From NCBI RefSeq assembly GCF_900188185.1, contig NZ_FZPA01000001.1, positions 806,001-870,000 on the forward strand: a stretch of DNA of 64,000 nt, written 5' to 3'. The stretch comes from Sphingopyxis indica. Lineage in GTDB: Bacteria; Pseudomonadota; Alphaproteobacteria; Sphingomonadales; Sphingomonadaceae. Shown in pieces: positions 8,862 to 17,275 of this stretch. A program made the translations under genes and the position numbers. The stretch's first letter is position 1, and each line of letters starts with the position of its first letter. Below the pieces are notes generated by a model, which saw only the letters and a program-made list of their open reading frames with translations, ran no database searches and was not told the DNA's origin.

Positions 8862-9920
8862 ATGAAACCTTTCAGATTCGGACGTCTTTTCCCTCTCCTC
8901 GGCGTGGCGCTCTCGGCGTGGCTGCTCAGCGCTTCGGCGCCGCTCCACGCGCAGGGGAGCGGCAATGCCGCCTTCGATGCCTATATCCAGTCGCTGTGGC
9001 CCAAGGCGCAGGCACGCGGGGTCTCGCGCACGACTTTCGACCGGGTGACGGCGGGGTTGCAGTATAACAGCCGCGTCGTCGCGCTCGACCGCGACAATCT
9101 GGGCAGCCCGCCCGATCCCAACCAGCCGATCCCGCCCTTTGCGCCCTATAAGGCGAAGCATGTCGATGCGGCGCGGATCAACGGCGGGCGCAGCGTCCAC
9201 GACCGGCTGCTGCCGCTCCTGTCGCGGATCGAGGCGCGCACCGGCGTTCCGCCGAGCATAATGATCGCGATTTTCGGGCACGAAACCGCCTATGGCGCGG
9301 TGACCGGCGGTTTCGACCTGCCCGAAGCGCTCGCCACGCTCGCCTATGAAGGACGCCGCCGCAGCCTGTTCGAGCCCGAATTCCTCGCGACGCTTGAAAT
9401 GGTCGAAAAAGGCGTGCCGCGCAGCGTCCTGAAAGGCAGCTGGGCCGGCGCCTTCGGCTATCCGCAATTCCTGCCTTCGGTCTATCTGCGGCTCGCCGAG
9501 GATGGCGACGGCGACGGGGTCGCGCGCATCTGGTCGAGCGAGGCCGATGCGGTCGAATCGATCGGCGCCTATCTGCGCCACGCCGGCTGGCGTCCGGGAC
9601 AGCCGTGGGGCATCCCCGTGCGCGTTCCCGCGAGTTTCGACCGCAGCCGCTATGCCAACAAGCTGGTGCCGACGCGCTGCCCGCGCGTGTTCGAACGCCA
9701 CAGCCGCTGGCGCTCGATGGCCGAGTGGCGCGCCGACGGATTGCAACCGCTCGGCGGCCGCTGGCCCGACGGGTCGATCCAGGCGACCTTGCTCGAACCC
9801 GACGGTCCCGGGAATACCGCCTATTTGCTCACCGGTAATTATCGTGCGATATTGGACTATAATTGCTCCAATTTTTACGCATTGTCCGTGGGGGTGTTGG
9901 CGGATGAAATCGATCGTTAG
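8862..9920 (+). CDS. mltB: Lytic murein transglycosylase, MltB family
   Basis: A 352-residue periplasmic enzyme that cleaves the MurNAc-GlcNAc bond to form anhydromuropeptides. It has a signal peptide (MKPFRFGRLFPLLGVALSAW), then the SLT_2 domain with the probable catalytic Glu in IFGHETAYG and the family motif WAGAFGYPQFLPSVYLRLAE. I chose the ATG at 8862 because GGAAGG lies nine bases upstream; ATG 8853 is an alternative. The 3' end overlaps rlpA by 17 bases, so the two wall enzymes are probably co-translated. The C-terminal peptidoglycan-binding repeat of some relatives is absent. Confidence 0.9.
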   Translation: MKPFRFGRLFPLLGVALSAWLLSASAPLHAQGSGNAAFDAYIQSLWPKAQARGVSRTTFDRVTAGLQYNSRVVALDRDNLGSPPDPNQPIPPFAPYKAKHVDAARINGGRSVHDRLLPLLSRIEARTGVPPSIMIAIFGHETAYGAVTGGFDLPEALATLAYEGRRRSLFEPEFLATLEMVEKGVPRSVLKGSWAGAFGYPQFLPSVYLRLAEDGDGDGVARIWSSEADAVESIGAYLRHAGWRPGQPWGIPVRVPASFDRSRYANKLVPTRCPRVFERHSRWRSMAEWRADGLQPLGGRWPDGSIQATLLEPDGPGNTAYLLTGNYRAILDYNCSNFYALSVGVLADEIDR

Positions 9921-10890
9921 GGGCGGCGTCGCGATCGCAGTGATGGCGCTTGTCGCCGGATGCGCGGCGTCGGGCAGCGAGGGCGGAGCGGCCGACGGCA
10001 AAGCCGCACCGTCCGCGCCCACCCTCGCCGCCGATACGCCGGTGGTGATCGGCGCGCCCTTCATGGTGCAAGGTGTGACCTATACCCCCGTCGATATCTC
10101 CGACTATGACGAGGTCGGCTTTGCAGGCGTCTATAGTGCCGACCTTGCGGGCAAGCCGACCGCCAACGGCGAAATATTCGACCCCGCTGCGATTTCGGCG
10201 GCGCACAAGACGTTGCCGCTGCCGAGCTATGTCGAGGTCACCGCGCTCGATACGGGGCGCACGATCCTGGTGCGCGTCAACGATCGCGGGCCGATGGTGA
10301 ACGACCGGCTGATCGACCTGTCGCCCGCCGCCGCTGCACAGCTCGGGCTGACCGATACCACGACCGGCGTGCGCGTCCGCCGCGTCCATCCGCCCGCCGC
10401 CGAGCGCGCGCAGCTACGCGCCGGGCGACCGGTGCCCGAACGGCTGCCGACCCCCGACTCGCTGCTCGCGATCCTGCGCAGCAAATTGAGCGGCATGCCT
10501 TCGCCCGCGGCGATCGCCGCAGGGGTCGCCAAGCCTGCGACGCCCGCCGCTCCGCCAGCCCGCGTCAAGCCCGGAGACGACCGCCTCTCCGTCGAAGGCC
10601 CGAACGGCCAGCCCGCGCCGCCCACAGCCTCGGCGCCGCCCAAGCCCGTAACCGCGGTCCCGAAGCCCACTCCCGCAACCACCGGCAGCTACAGCGTTCA
10701 GGTCGCAACATTCGGCAACAAGGCGAACGCCGATGCCACCGCAAAGGAATTGGACGGTGCGATCACGCAAGCCGGCAATTTGTGGCGCGTAACGATGGGA
10801 CCGTTCGCAAGCGAAGCCGAAGCGCAGAGCGCGCTTGCGAAGGCAAAGGCGAAAGGCTTCGGCGACGCACTGATCCGCCGCGAGCGCTGA
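9904..10890 (+). CDS. rlpA: RlpA-family septal lytic transglycosylase lipoprotein with SPOR domain
   Basis: A 328-residue lipoprotein (lipobox LVAGC at residues 17-21). A double-psi beta-barrel lies at about 65-150 (FAGVYSADLAGKPTANGEIF, AAHKTLPLPSYVEVTAL, VNDRGPMVNDRLIDLS). A Pro/Ala-rich linker leads to a C-terminal SPOR domain at about 255-325 (YSVQVATFGNKANADATAKE, WRVTMGPF). SPOR domains bind denuded glycan at the division septum, so a role in septal wall processing is expected. The start ATG lies inside the end of mltB. A longer frame reaches back to 9502, but that part only shadows mltB. Confidence 0.92.
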   Translation: MKSIVRGGVAIAVMALVAGCAASGSEGGAADGKAAPSAPTLAADTPVVIGAPFMVQGVTYTPVDISDYDEVGFAGVYSADLAGKPTANGEIFDPAAISAAHKTLPLPSYVEVTALDTGRTILVRVNDRGPMVNDRLIDLSPAAAAQLGLTDTTTGVRVRRVHPPAAERAQLRAGRPVPERLPTPDSLLAILRSKLSGMPSPAAIAAGVAKPATPAAPPARVKPGDDRLSVEGPNGQPAPPTASAPPKPVTAVPKPTPATTGSYSVQVATFGNKANADATAKELDGAITQAGNLWRVTMGPFASEAEAQSALAKAKAKGFGDALIRRER

Positions 10891-10930
10891 CCCCTTTCCA
10901 TCGCGCGGCGGGCATTCTACACGCCGGATC

Positions 10931-12148
10931 ATGCGGTGGACCATATTAGCGAAAAGCGGGGCGGCTCTGTTCGCAGCGGCGGCTCTGACCCTTGCCCTTC
11001 CGGCGACATCGGCGAGCGGCACCGTCGCCCATGCGCCCGCCAGCCGTCCGCTCTATACCACCGCCGCACCCGTCGCGATGCTCAAGGACATGGATTCGGG
11101 CGCGATCCTGTTCGAACGCGGCGCTGACAAGCGGTTTGCGCCCGCCTCGATGGCAAAGGTGATGACCGCCTATGTCGTGCTCGATCTGATCGACAGCGGG
11201 AAATTGTCGCGCGACGCGATCTTTACGGTCGACCAGAAGACCTATGACAAATGGAACGGCAGCAATGGTGGTTCGACCATGTTCCTGCGCGCCGGCGAAA
11301 AAGTCTCGGTCGACGAACTGCTCAAGGGGCTGATCACCGTTTCGGGCAATGACGCGGCGGCGGTGCTGGCGGTGGGCATCGACGGCAGCGAAGAGGTTTT
11401 CGTCAATCGAATGAATACAATGGCCAAGCTCCTTGGGATGACGTCGAGCCATTTCGGCACGCCCAACGGCTGGCCCGACGGCGGCGTGACCAAGGTGAGC
11501 GCCGCCGATCTGATCACGCTCGCCGACCGGCTGATCCGCGATCATCCCGGCGGCTATGCGCGCTATTTCTCTATACCGCGTCTCCAGCACGGCACGGCGC
11601 CCGACGGCACGCCGATCGTCCAGCCGAACCGCAATCCGATCCTCGGCAACATCGAAGGCGCCGACGGATTGAAGACCGGGCATACGAGTGAGGCGGGCTA
11701 TTGCTTTCTCGGCTCGGCAAAGCGCAATGGCCGACGTCTGATCCTCGTGGTGGCGGGAATGGACAGCGAAAAGGCGCGCCGCGACGAAGCCGAACGGCTG
11801 ATGCGCTGGGGGTTCGAGGCATGGGAAGGGCGCGAACTCGTCCCGGCGCATGCAAAGGTCGGGCACCTCGACGTCGGGCAGGGCGATGCCCCCACGGTCG
11901 CGGCCGAGGCGGCGATCCCGGTGCGAATGACGGTGCCCAAGGGATATGAGGGCGGCTTCCGCGCGACGATGCGCGCCCGCGCGCCGCTGGCCGCCCCGGT
12001 CGACAAGGGTGCGCGCATCGCCGAATTGATCGTCACGCCCGACGGCCTGCCGCCGCAGGCGACCCCGCTGCTCGCGGCGAACGATGTGGGGAAGGGCGAC
12101 GGTTGGGATCGCCTGCGCACTGGCTTTTACCGGCTGACGGGATGGTGA
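10931..12148 (+). CDS. dacC: D-alanyl-D-alanine carboxypeptidase (PBP5/6 family)
   Basis: A 405-residue penicillin-binding protein with signal peptide (MRWTILAKSGAALFAAAALT). The serine-peptidase motifs are in order: SMAK (SxxK), SGN in ITVSGNDAAAV, and KTG in GLKTGHTSEAG. The C-terminal beta-rich PBP5 domain and a final hydrophobic tail follow. It trims the terminal D-Ala from pentapeptides in the periplasm. It lies 40 bases after rlpA and overlaps tmk by 7 bases. The symbol dacC is by family; dacA-type naming would be equally valid. Confidence 0.92.
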   Translation: MRWTILAKSGAALFAAAALTLALPATSASGTVAHAPASRPLYTTAAPVAMLKDMDSGAILFERGADKRFAPASMAKVMTAYVVLDLIDSGKLSRDAIFTVDQKTYDKWNGSNGGSTMFLRAGEKVSVDELLKGLITVSGNDAAAVLAVGIDGSEEVFVNRMNTMAKLLGMTSSHFGTPNGWPDGGVTKVSAADLITLADRLIRDHPGGYARYFSIPRLQHGTAPDGTPIVQPNRNPILGNIEGADGLKTGHTSEAGYCFLGSAKRNGRRLILVVAGMDSEKARRDEAERLMRWGFEAWEGRELVPAHAKVGHLDVGQGDAPTVAAEAAIPVRMTVPKGYEGGFRATMRARAPLAAPVDKGARIAELIVTPDGLPPQATPLLAANDVGKGDGWDRLRTGFYRLTGW

Positions 12149-12771
12149 CGGGGCGCTTCATCACGCTCGAGGGCGGCGAGGGGGTCGGCAAATCGACCCA
12201 GATCGCGGCGCTCGCCGCGGCGCTTGCGGCGCGCGATGTCGAGGTGGTCGCGACGCGCGAGCCCGGGGGCAGCGCGGGGGCCGAAGCGATCCGCGCGCTG
12301 CTGATGGAAGGCGCCGACGAGCGCTGGGATGCGCGCAGCGAAGCGCTGCTCTTCGCCGCCGCCCGCGCCGACCATGTCGCGCGCACGATCCGCCCGGCAC
12401 TCGCGCGCGGCGCGTGGGTGCTCTGCGACCGCTATGTCGATTCGAGCCGCGCCTATCAGGGCGGCGGCGGCGGGATCACCGATGCCGACATCCTCGCGCT
12501 GCACGACTTCGGCTCGAAGGGCCTGCTGCCCGATCGCACCTTCCTGCTGACGGTGGGCTCGGGCGAAGCGGCACGTCGGCTCGCATTGCGCGATGCCGCC
12601 GGCGCCGATCGCATGGGAAACAAGCCCGCCGACTATCAGGCCCGCCTTGCCGCGCGTTTTGCCGACATGGCGGCGGCCGAGCCCGATCGCTGGCGCGTGA
12701 TCGACGCCGAAGCGCCCGCGGAAGCGGTGACCGCCGCGATCCTTGCGGAGCTCGAAGCATGGCTGCCCTGA
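12142..12771 (+). CDS. tmk: Thymidylate kinase
   Basis: A 209-residue kinase converting dTMP to dTDP with ATP. The P-loop is GGEGVGKST, the dTMP-binding motif is CDRYVDSSRAYQGGGGGI, and the LID region is near ALRDAAGADRMG. I chose the ATG at 12142, which overlaps the dacC stop as ATGGTGA; the longer frame from 12103 adds residues outside the family. The 3' end overlaps holB by 13 bases, the usual tmk-holB pairing that supplies dTTP synthesis and the clamp loader together. Confidence 0.95.
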   Translation: MVTGRFITLEGGEGVGKSTQIAALAAALAARDVEVVATREPGGSAGAEAIRALLMEGADERWDARSEALLFAAARADHVARTIRPALARGAWVLCDRYVDSSRAYQGGGGGITDADILALHDFGSKGLLPDRTFLLTVGSGEAARRLALRDAAGADRMGNKPADYQARLAARFADMAAAEPDRWRVIDAEAPAEAVTAAILAELEAWLP

Positions 12772-13733
12772 TCGGCCATCACGACGCGGAAAAGGCTTTC
12801 CTCGACGCGTGGCGCGGCGGGCGGCTCCATCACGCCTGGTTGCTCGCCGGGCCGCAAGGGATGGGGAAGGCGGCGTTCGCCGCACGCGTCGCGCGCTTTC
12901 TGGTCACGCATGGCGCGGGCGGCGAGGGCAATGCGGCGACGCTCGACGACCCCGGCGATGCCGCCGCGGCGAAGCTGGTCGATGCGGGCAATCATCCCGA
13001 AATCCTGCGGCTCGAACGCCAGGTCAAGGACAAGGGCAAGGATCTGGCGCGCAACATCACGGTCGAACAGGTGCGCGAACTGAAGGGCCGGCTCAACTTC
13101 TCGCTTTCGCTTGGCGACTGGCGGGTGATCGTCGTCGACGCGATCGACGATCTCGAGCCCGGCGCCGCCAACGCCTTTTTGAAGACGCTCGAGGAGCCGC
13201 CGGCGAAGACGCTGTTTTTGCTCGTCAGCCATTCGCCCGGACGCTTGCTCCCGACGATCCGCTCGCGGTGCCGAACGCTGCGTTTTCAGCCGGTTGAGCG
13301 TGACGCCATGACGACATGGCTGCACGAGCTGCGCTCGATGCTCGACATGAGCGAGCTGCGCGCGATCGTTGCCGCGTCGGGCGGCGTGCCGGGGAAAGCG
13401 CTCGCGCTGATCGACAGCGACGTCGCGGCGATGGAGAAGAAATTGCTGGCGATCGCGGCCTCGGGCGATCCCGACAACCGGCTCCGCGAAGCACTGGCGA
13501 AAGAGGTCGGCGGCGCCGCCAACCGCGCGCGGCTCGAACTCGTCATCGACATCGTCCCGGCGCTGCTGTCGCGCATCGCGCGCGAACGCCCGCTCGCCGA
13601 GATCGAGCCGGTGCTCGTTCAGTGGGACCGGGTGCAGCGCACCGTGCGCGACGCGGTGCGCGGCTCCTACGACGGCGCGATGGTCGGGTTCGAAATCGGC
13701 AATTGCCTCGCCGAACTGGCACCGCGCCAATAG
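12759..13733 (+). CDS. holB: DNA polymerase III subunit delta' (clamp loader)
   Basis: A 324-residue AAA+ protein starting MAALIGHHDAEKAF. Landmarks are a Walker-A-like GPQGMGKAAF with Ala where Ser/Thr normally follows the Lys, the partner motif NAFLKTLEEPP, and the SRC arginine-finger motif in PTIRSRCRTLRF. Delta' acts as a rigid stator in the clamp-loader pentamer and often cannot use ATP, which fits the altered P-loop. It is translationally coupled to tmk and lies 172 bases before metG, with a palindrome in that gap. Confidence 0.92.
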   Translation: MAALIGHHDAEKAFLDAWRGGRLHHAWLLAGPQGMGKAAFAARVARFLVTHGAGGEGNAATLDDPGDAAAAKLVDAGNHPEILRLERQVKDKGKDLARNITVEQVRELKGRLNFSLSLGDWRVIVVDAIDDLEPGAANAFLKTLEEPPAKTLFLLVSHSPGRLLPTIRSRCRTLRFQPVERDAMTTWLHELRSMLDMSELRAIVAASGGVPGKALALIDSDVAAMEKKLLAIAASGDPDNRLREALAKEVGGAANRARLELVIDIVPALLSRIARERPLAEIEPVLVQWDRVQRTVRDAVRGSYDGAMVGFEIGNCLAELAPRQ

Positions 13734-13768
13734 CGGCCTGGGGGTGGGGAACTTCTGTTTGCTCACCT

Positions 13769-13846
13769 TCGTCATCCCGGACTTGATCCGGGTTCCAGTC
13801 CCCCGGCGCCGGTCCAATGGACCCCGGATCAAGTCCGGCGTGACGA
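13769..13846. repeat. Palindromic repeat, GTCATCCCGGACTTGATCCGG family, copy 1
   Basis: A near-perfect inverted repeat of about 24 bases: TCGTCATCCCGGACTTGATC against GATCAAGTCCGGCGTGACGA, with a central loop. It lies between holB and metG. A second, perfect copy is at 51868-51942. It has no coding potential and is typical of dispersed intergenic palindromes in alphaproteobacteria. Confidence 0.85.
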
Positions 13847-13905
13847 GGAGGGGTTCGGCCATGCAATCCCTTTCCCTTCCACCCGCCAACCGCTAAGGCG
13901 CGCGC

Positions 13906-15483
13906 ATGTCCACGGATAAGACCCCTTTCTACATCACCACCGCGATCAGCTATCCCAATGGCCGCCCGCATATCGGCCATGCCTATGAGGCGATCGCCAC
14001 CGACGTCATGGCGCGCTTTCAGCGCGCGCGCGGCCGCGACGTGCGGATGGTCACCGGCACCGACGAGCATGGGCTGAAGATGTACCAGACCGCGCGCGGC
14101 CAGGGGCGGGCGACGATCGACCTTGCCGACGAAATGTCGGGATATTTCCGTGCGATGTATGCCAAGCTGAATATCAGCTATGACCGCTTCATGCGCACGT
14201 CCGACCCGGCGCACCATGCGGCGTCGCAGGCACTGTGGCGCGCCATGGCGGCGAACGGCGATCTTTATCTCGACCGCTACGAAGGCTGGTATTCGGTCCG
14301 CGACGAAGCTTTTTACGACGAGGAGGAACTCGTCGAAGGGGAAGGCGGTGCAAAGCTCTCGCCGCAGGGCACGCCGGTCGAATGGACCGTCGAGGAAAGC
14401 TGGTTCTTCCGCCTGTCGGCCTATCAGGACCGGCTGCTCGCGTTCTACCGCGACAATCCCGATTTCATCCGCCCCGAAAGCCGCCGCAACGAGGTGCTGC
14501 GCTTCGTCGAGGGCGGGCTCAAGGATCTCAGCGTTTCGCGCACCAGCTTCGACTGGGGCGTGCCGGTGCCCGATTCGCCGGGCCATGTGATGTATGTCTG
14601 GGTCGACGCGCTCACCACCTATCTCTCGGGGCTCGGCTACCCCGATGCGGAGAGCGATTTCGCGCGTTTCTGGCCCGCCGACATTCACATGATCGGCAAG
14701 GATATCGTGCGTTTTCATACCGTTTACTGGCCGGCCTTCCTGATGAGTGCCGGCCTGCCGCTCCCCAAACAGGTGTTCGGTCATGGCTTCCTTTTGAACC
14801 GCGGCGAGAAAATGTCAAAATCGCTCGGCAATGTCGTCGATCCGATGGCGCTCGCCGAGCAGTTCGGGGTCGACGCGCTGCGCTATTATCTGCTGCGCGA
14901 AGTGAGCTTCGGGCAGGACGGCAGCTATTCGGCCGAAGCGATCGTGCGCACCGCCAACGCCGATCTCGCGAACAGTTTCGGCAATCTGGCGCAGCGCAGC
15001 TTGTCGATGATTTTCAAGAATTTAGGCGGCGAACTGACGGTCGACTATCAGCCGGCGTCCGACGATGTTTCGCTGATCGACGATATTCTCGACATGGCAG
15101 GGACGCGCCTGCCGCGCGAGTTCGAACAGCTCGCTTTCTCGATCGGCATCGAGGACTGGATCCGCGCGGTCTTCGCGTGCAACCAATATGTCGATGCGCA
15201 GGCGCCCTGGGCGCTGCGCAAGACCGACCCCGAGCGGATGCGCGCCGTGCTGATGACCCTGTTCCAGGCGGTCCGCACGCTCGCGATCGCGATCCGCCCG
15301 GTCGTGCCCGACGCCGCCGACAAATTGCTCGACCAGATGGGCATCGCACCTGATGCGCGCGATTTCGTGGCGCTTGCCGATACCGACTGGTTCGCAAAAC
15401 TCGCCGCGAGCGGCTTCAAGGTGGGTCAGCCCGTTCCCATCTTCCCGCGCCTCGAACTTCCCGATGGGGAAGGGGAAGCCTGA
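13906..15483 (+). CDS. metG: Methionyl-tRNA synthetase
   Basis: A 525-residue class I aminoacyl-tRNA synthetase charging tRNA-Met. The HIGH motif is in GRPHIGHAYEAIA at about residue 23, and KMSKS is in GEKMSKSLGNVVDP near residue 303. An anticodon-binding helical domain follows. There is no C-terminal dimerisation/EMAP domain, and the short connective peptide lacks an obvious four-cysteine zinc knuckle, matching the shorter alphaproteobacterial type. It shares one base with the tatD start (TGATG). Confidence 0.96.
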   Translation: MSTDKTPFYITTAISYPNGRPHIGHAYEAIATDVMARFQRARGRDVRMVTGTDEHGLKMYQTARGQGRATIDLADEMSGYFRAMYAKLNISYDRFMRTSDPAHHAASQALWRAMAANGDLYLDRYEGWYSVRDEAFYDEEELVEGEGGAKLSPQGTPVEWTVEESWFFRLSAYQDRLLAFYRDNPDFIRPESRRNEVLRFVEGGLKDLSVSRTSFDWGVPVPDSPGHVMYVWVDALTTYLSGLGYPDAESDFARFWPADIHMIGKDIVRFHTVYWPAFLMSAGLPLPKQVFGHGFLLNRGEKMSKSLGNVVDPMALAEQFGVDALRYYLLREVSFGQDGSYSAEAIVRTANADLANSFGNLAQRSLSMIFKNLGGELTVDYQPASDDVSLIDDILDMAGTRLPREFEQLAFSIGIEDWIRAVFACNQYVDAQAPWALRKTDPERMRAVLMTLFQAVRTLAIAIRPVVPDAADKLLDQMGIAPDARDFVALADTDWFAKLAASGFKVGQPVPIFPRLELPDGEGEA

Positions 15484-16259
15484 TGCTCGTCGATTCGCAC
15501 TGCCACCTCAATTACAAGGGCCTCGCCGAGCAGCAGGACGAGGTGCTCGAACGCGCGCGCGCCCGGGGCGTCACCGCGATGCTCAACATCGCGACGCGCG
15601 AGAGCGAGTGGAACGAGGTGCTCGCCGCGGCCGAGACCAATCCGGACGTCTGGGCGAGCGTCGGCATCCATCCGCACGACGCCGATCAGCATCCCGATGT
15701 CGATACCGCGAAGCTCGTGGAGCGCGCCGCGCACCCGCGCGTGATCGGCATCGGCGAGACCGGGCTCGACTATTATTACGACAAGAGCGACCGCCGTCGG
15801 CAGCAGGACAGTTTCCGCCGCCACATCCATGCGTCGCAGCAGACCGGCCTGCCGATCATCGTCCACACGCGCGAGGCCGAGGCCGACACGCTGGCGCTGC
15901 TCGGCGAGGAAATGGGGAAGGCGACTTATCCGGGCGTCATCCATTGCTTTACCGCGAGCGACGATTTCGCGCGCAAGGCGCTCGATCTCGGCCTCTATAT
16001 CTCGATTTCGGGGATCGTGACCTTCAGGAATGCCGCCGATTTGCAGGCGACCGCCAAATGGCTGCCGCAGGACCGCTTGCTGATCGAAACCGACTCCCCC
16101 TTCCTCGCCCCCGTTCCGCACCGCGGCAAGACCGGCGAGCCGGCGTTCGTCGCCGACACGCTGGCGTTTCTGGCGGAGCTGCGCGGCGAGGACCGCGAGG
16201 CGCTGGCGGAGGCGACGAGCGTCAATTTCTACCGTCTTTTCAACAAGGCGCAGCCATGA
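15483..16259 (+). CDS. TatD-family metal-dependent deoxyribonuclease/hydrolase
   Basis: A 258-residue TIM-barrel metallohydrolase. Metal-binding motifs are DSHCHLN at the N-terminus, IGIHPHDADQHP, GETGLDYYY with its Glu ligand, PIIVHTREAEADT, GVIHCFTAS and the ETDSPFLAP Asp. TatD enzymes have 3'-5' exonuclease activity on DNA and RNA. The stop/start overlap with metG and the 13-base gap to the next gene indicate one operon (metG-tatD-MBL), a pairing conserved in many bacteria. Confidence 0.93.
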   Translation: MLVDSHCHLNYKGLAEQQDEVLERARARGVTAMLNIATRESEWNEVLAAAETNPDVWASVGIHPHDADQHPDVDTAKLVERAAHPRVIGIGETGLDYYYDKSDRRRQQDSFRRHIHASQQTGLPIIVHTREAEADTLALLGEEMGKATYPGVIHCFTASDDFARKALDLGLYISISGIVTFRNAADLQATAKWLPQDRLLIETDSPFLAPVPHRGKTGEPAFVADTLAFLAELRGEDREALAEATSVNFYRLFNKAQP

Positions 16260-16272
16260 CGTCACGCGCCGC

Positions 16273-17040
16273 ATGAAGGTACGGATTCTCGGATGCGGCA
16301 CCTCGTCGGGGGTGCCGCGGATCGGCAACGACTGGGGTGCGTGCGATCCCGACAATCCGCGCAATCTGCGCAGCCGCGCGTCGATTCTCGTTTCGCTCGG
16401 TGGCTATCGGCTGCTCGTCGACACCAGTCCCGACATGCGGATGCAATTGCTCGACGCGCGTGTCGGCGAGGTCGATGCGGTAATCTGGACGCACGAACAT
16501 GCCGACCATTGCCACGGGCTCGACGATCTGCGGCAGATCATGCATTTGCGCCATGGATCGCCGGTTCCGGCCTATGCGCGCGACCATGTGCTCGAAACGC
16601 TCAAATGGCGCTTCACTTATGCCTTTGCAGGCAATGCGGGCTATCCGGCGTCGATCGACCCCATCGAACTGCGCGATCATCAGTCGATCGGACCGATCGA
16701 AGTCTCGGCGATCGACATGCCGCATGGCCCGATCCTGGCGTCGGGCCTCATCTTCAGCGATGGTGCGCACAGGGTCGGATATGCAACTGATTTTTCAAGA
16801 TTTACTGATGATATGGTCGAGTTCTTCCAGGGCGTCGACCTGTTCGTGATCGACGCGCTGCGCCGCTATCCGCACCCGACGCACCCGCATCTCGCGATGA
16901 CGCTCGAAGCGCTCGCGCAGGTCGGCCATCCGCGCGCGATCATCACGCACATGGACAATACGATGGATTATGATGACCTTGCGGGCGAATTGCCGCCGGG
17001 CGTCGAGCCGGGCTATGATGGGCTGGAGGTGCAGCTATGA
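16273..17040 (+). CDS. Metallo-beta-lactamase-fold hydrolase (PhnP / RNase Z-like)
   Basis: A 255-residue protein beginning MKVRILGCGTSSGVPRIGND, a start typical of PhnP-like phosphodiesterases. The zinc motif is THEHADHCHG; further ligands are probably His in DMPHGPI, Asp in GYATDFS and His in IITHMDNTMD. Three cysteines or fewer occur in the insert where PhnP binds a structural zinc, so I do not equate it with PhnP. Family members cleave cyclic or linear phosphodiesters. It is the third gene of the metG-tatD unit; the start of the following small gene overlaps its stop (ATGA). Confidence 0.85.
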   Translation: MKVRILGCGTSSGVPRIGNDWGACDPDNPRNLRSRASILVSLGGYRLLVDTSPDMRMQLLDARVGEVDAVIWTHEHADHCHGLDDLRQIMHLRHGSPVPAYARDHVLETLKWRFTYAFAGNAGYPASIDPIELRDHQSIGPIEVSAIDMPHGPILASGLIFSDGAHRVGYATDFSRFTDDMVEFFQGVDLFVIDALRRYPHPTHPHLAMTLEALAQVGHPRAIITHMDNTMDYDDLAGELPPGVEPGYDGLEVQL

Positions 17041-17213
17041 CGATGGAAACCGGCGCTGACATGCTGTGGTTTGCAATGGCGTTCACGCTGGTGGTGAGCG
17101 CGCTCGTCGCGCGCCGCTTGCCGATGAAGGACTGGCTGAAGATGGGGCTCGCATGGGCCGCGATTTTCGCGCTGGTGTTTCTCGTCATCCGGACGTGGCA
17201 GCTGGTGACGTGA
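17037..17213 (+). CDS. Small two-segment membrane protein, 58 residues
   Basis: The start overlaps the stop of the upstream hydrolase as ATGA. The product begins MTMETGADMLWFAMAFTLVV and has two hydrophobic segments (about 9-25 and 37-53) separated by a basic turn (ARRLPMKDWLKMG). I do not recognise a family. The coupled start and the clear membrane pattern argue that it is a real gene of the metG-tatD operon; no function is assigned. The 62 bases after it are AT-rich and lead into mazG. Confidence 0.6.
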   Translation: MTMETGADMLWFAMAFTLVVSALVARRLPMKDWLKMGLAWAAIFALVFLVIRTWQLVT

Positions 17214-17250
17214 GGGCCCCCGAGCTTCGCCATTCCATCGCATATTTAAC

Positions 17251-17264
17251 ATAATATATATTAT
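17251..17264. promoter_or_regulatory. AT-only palindrome in the mazG promoter region
   Basis: ATAATATATATTAT is a perfect 14-base palindrome ending 11 bases before the mazG ATG, an unusually AT-rich spot in this GC-rich sequence. It could be a -10/operator region or an unstructured leader exposing the start. No clear ribosome-binding site precedes mazG. Confidence 0.35.
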
Positions 17265-17275
17265 CGGATAGTCCA

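Noticed and set aside
9502..9903. N-terminal extension of RlpA
   Set aside because: It overlaps mltB out of frame; the lipoprotein signal at 9904 marks the true start.
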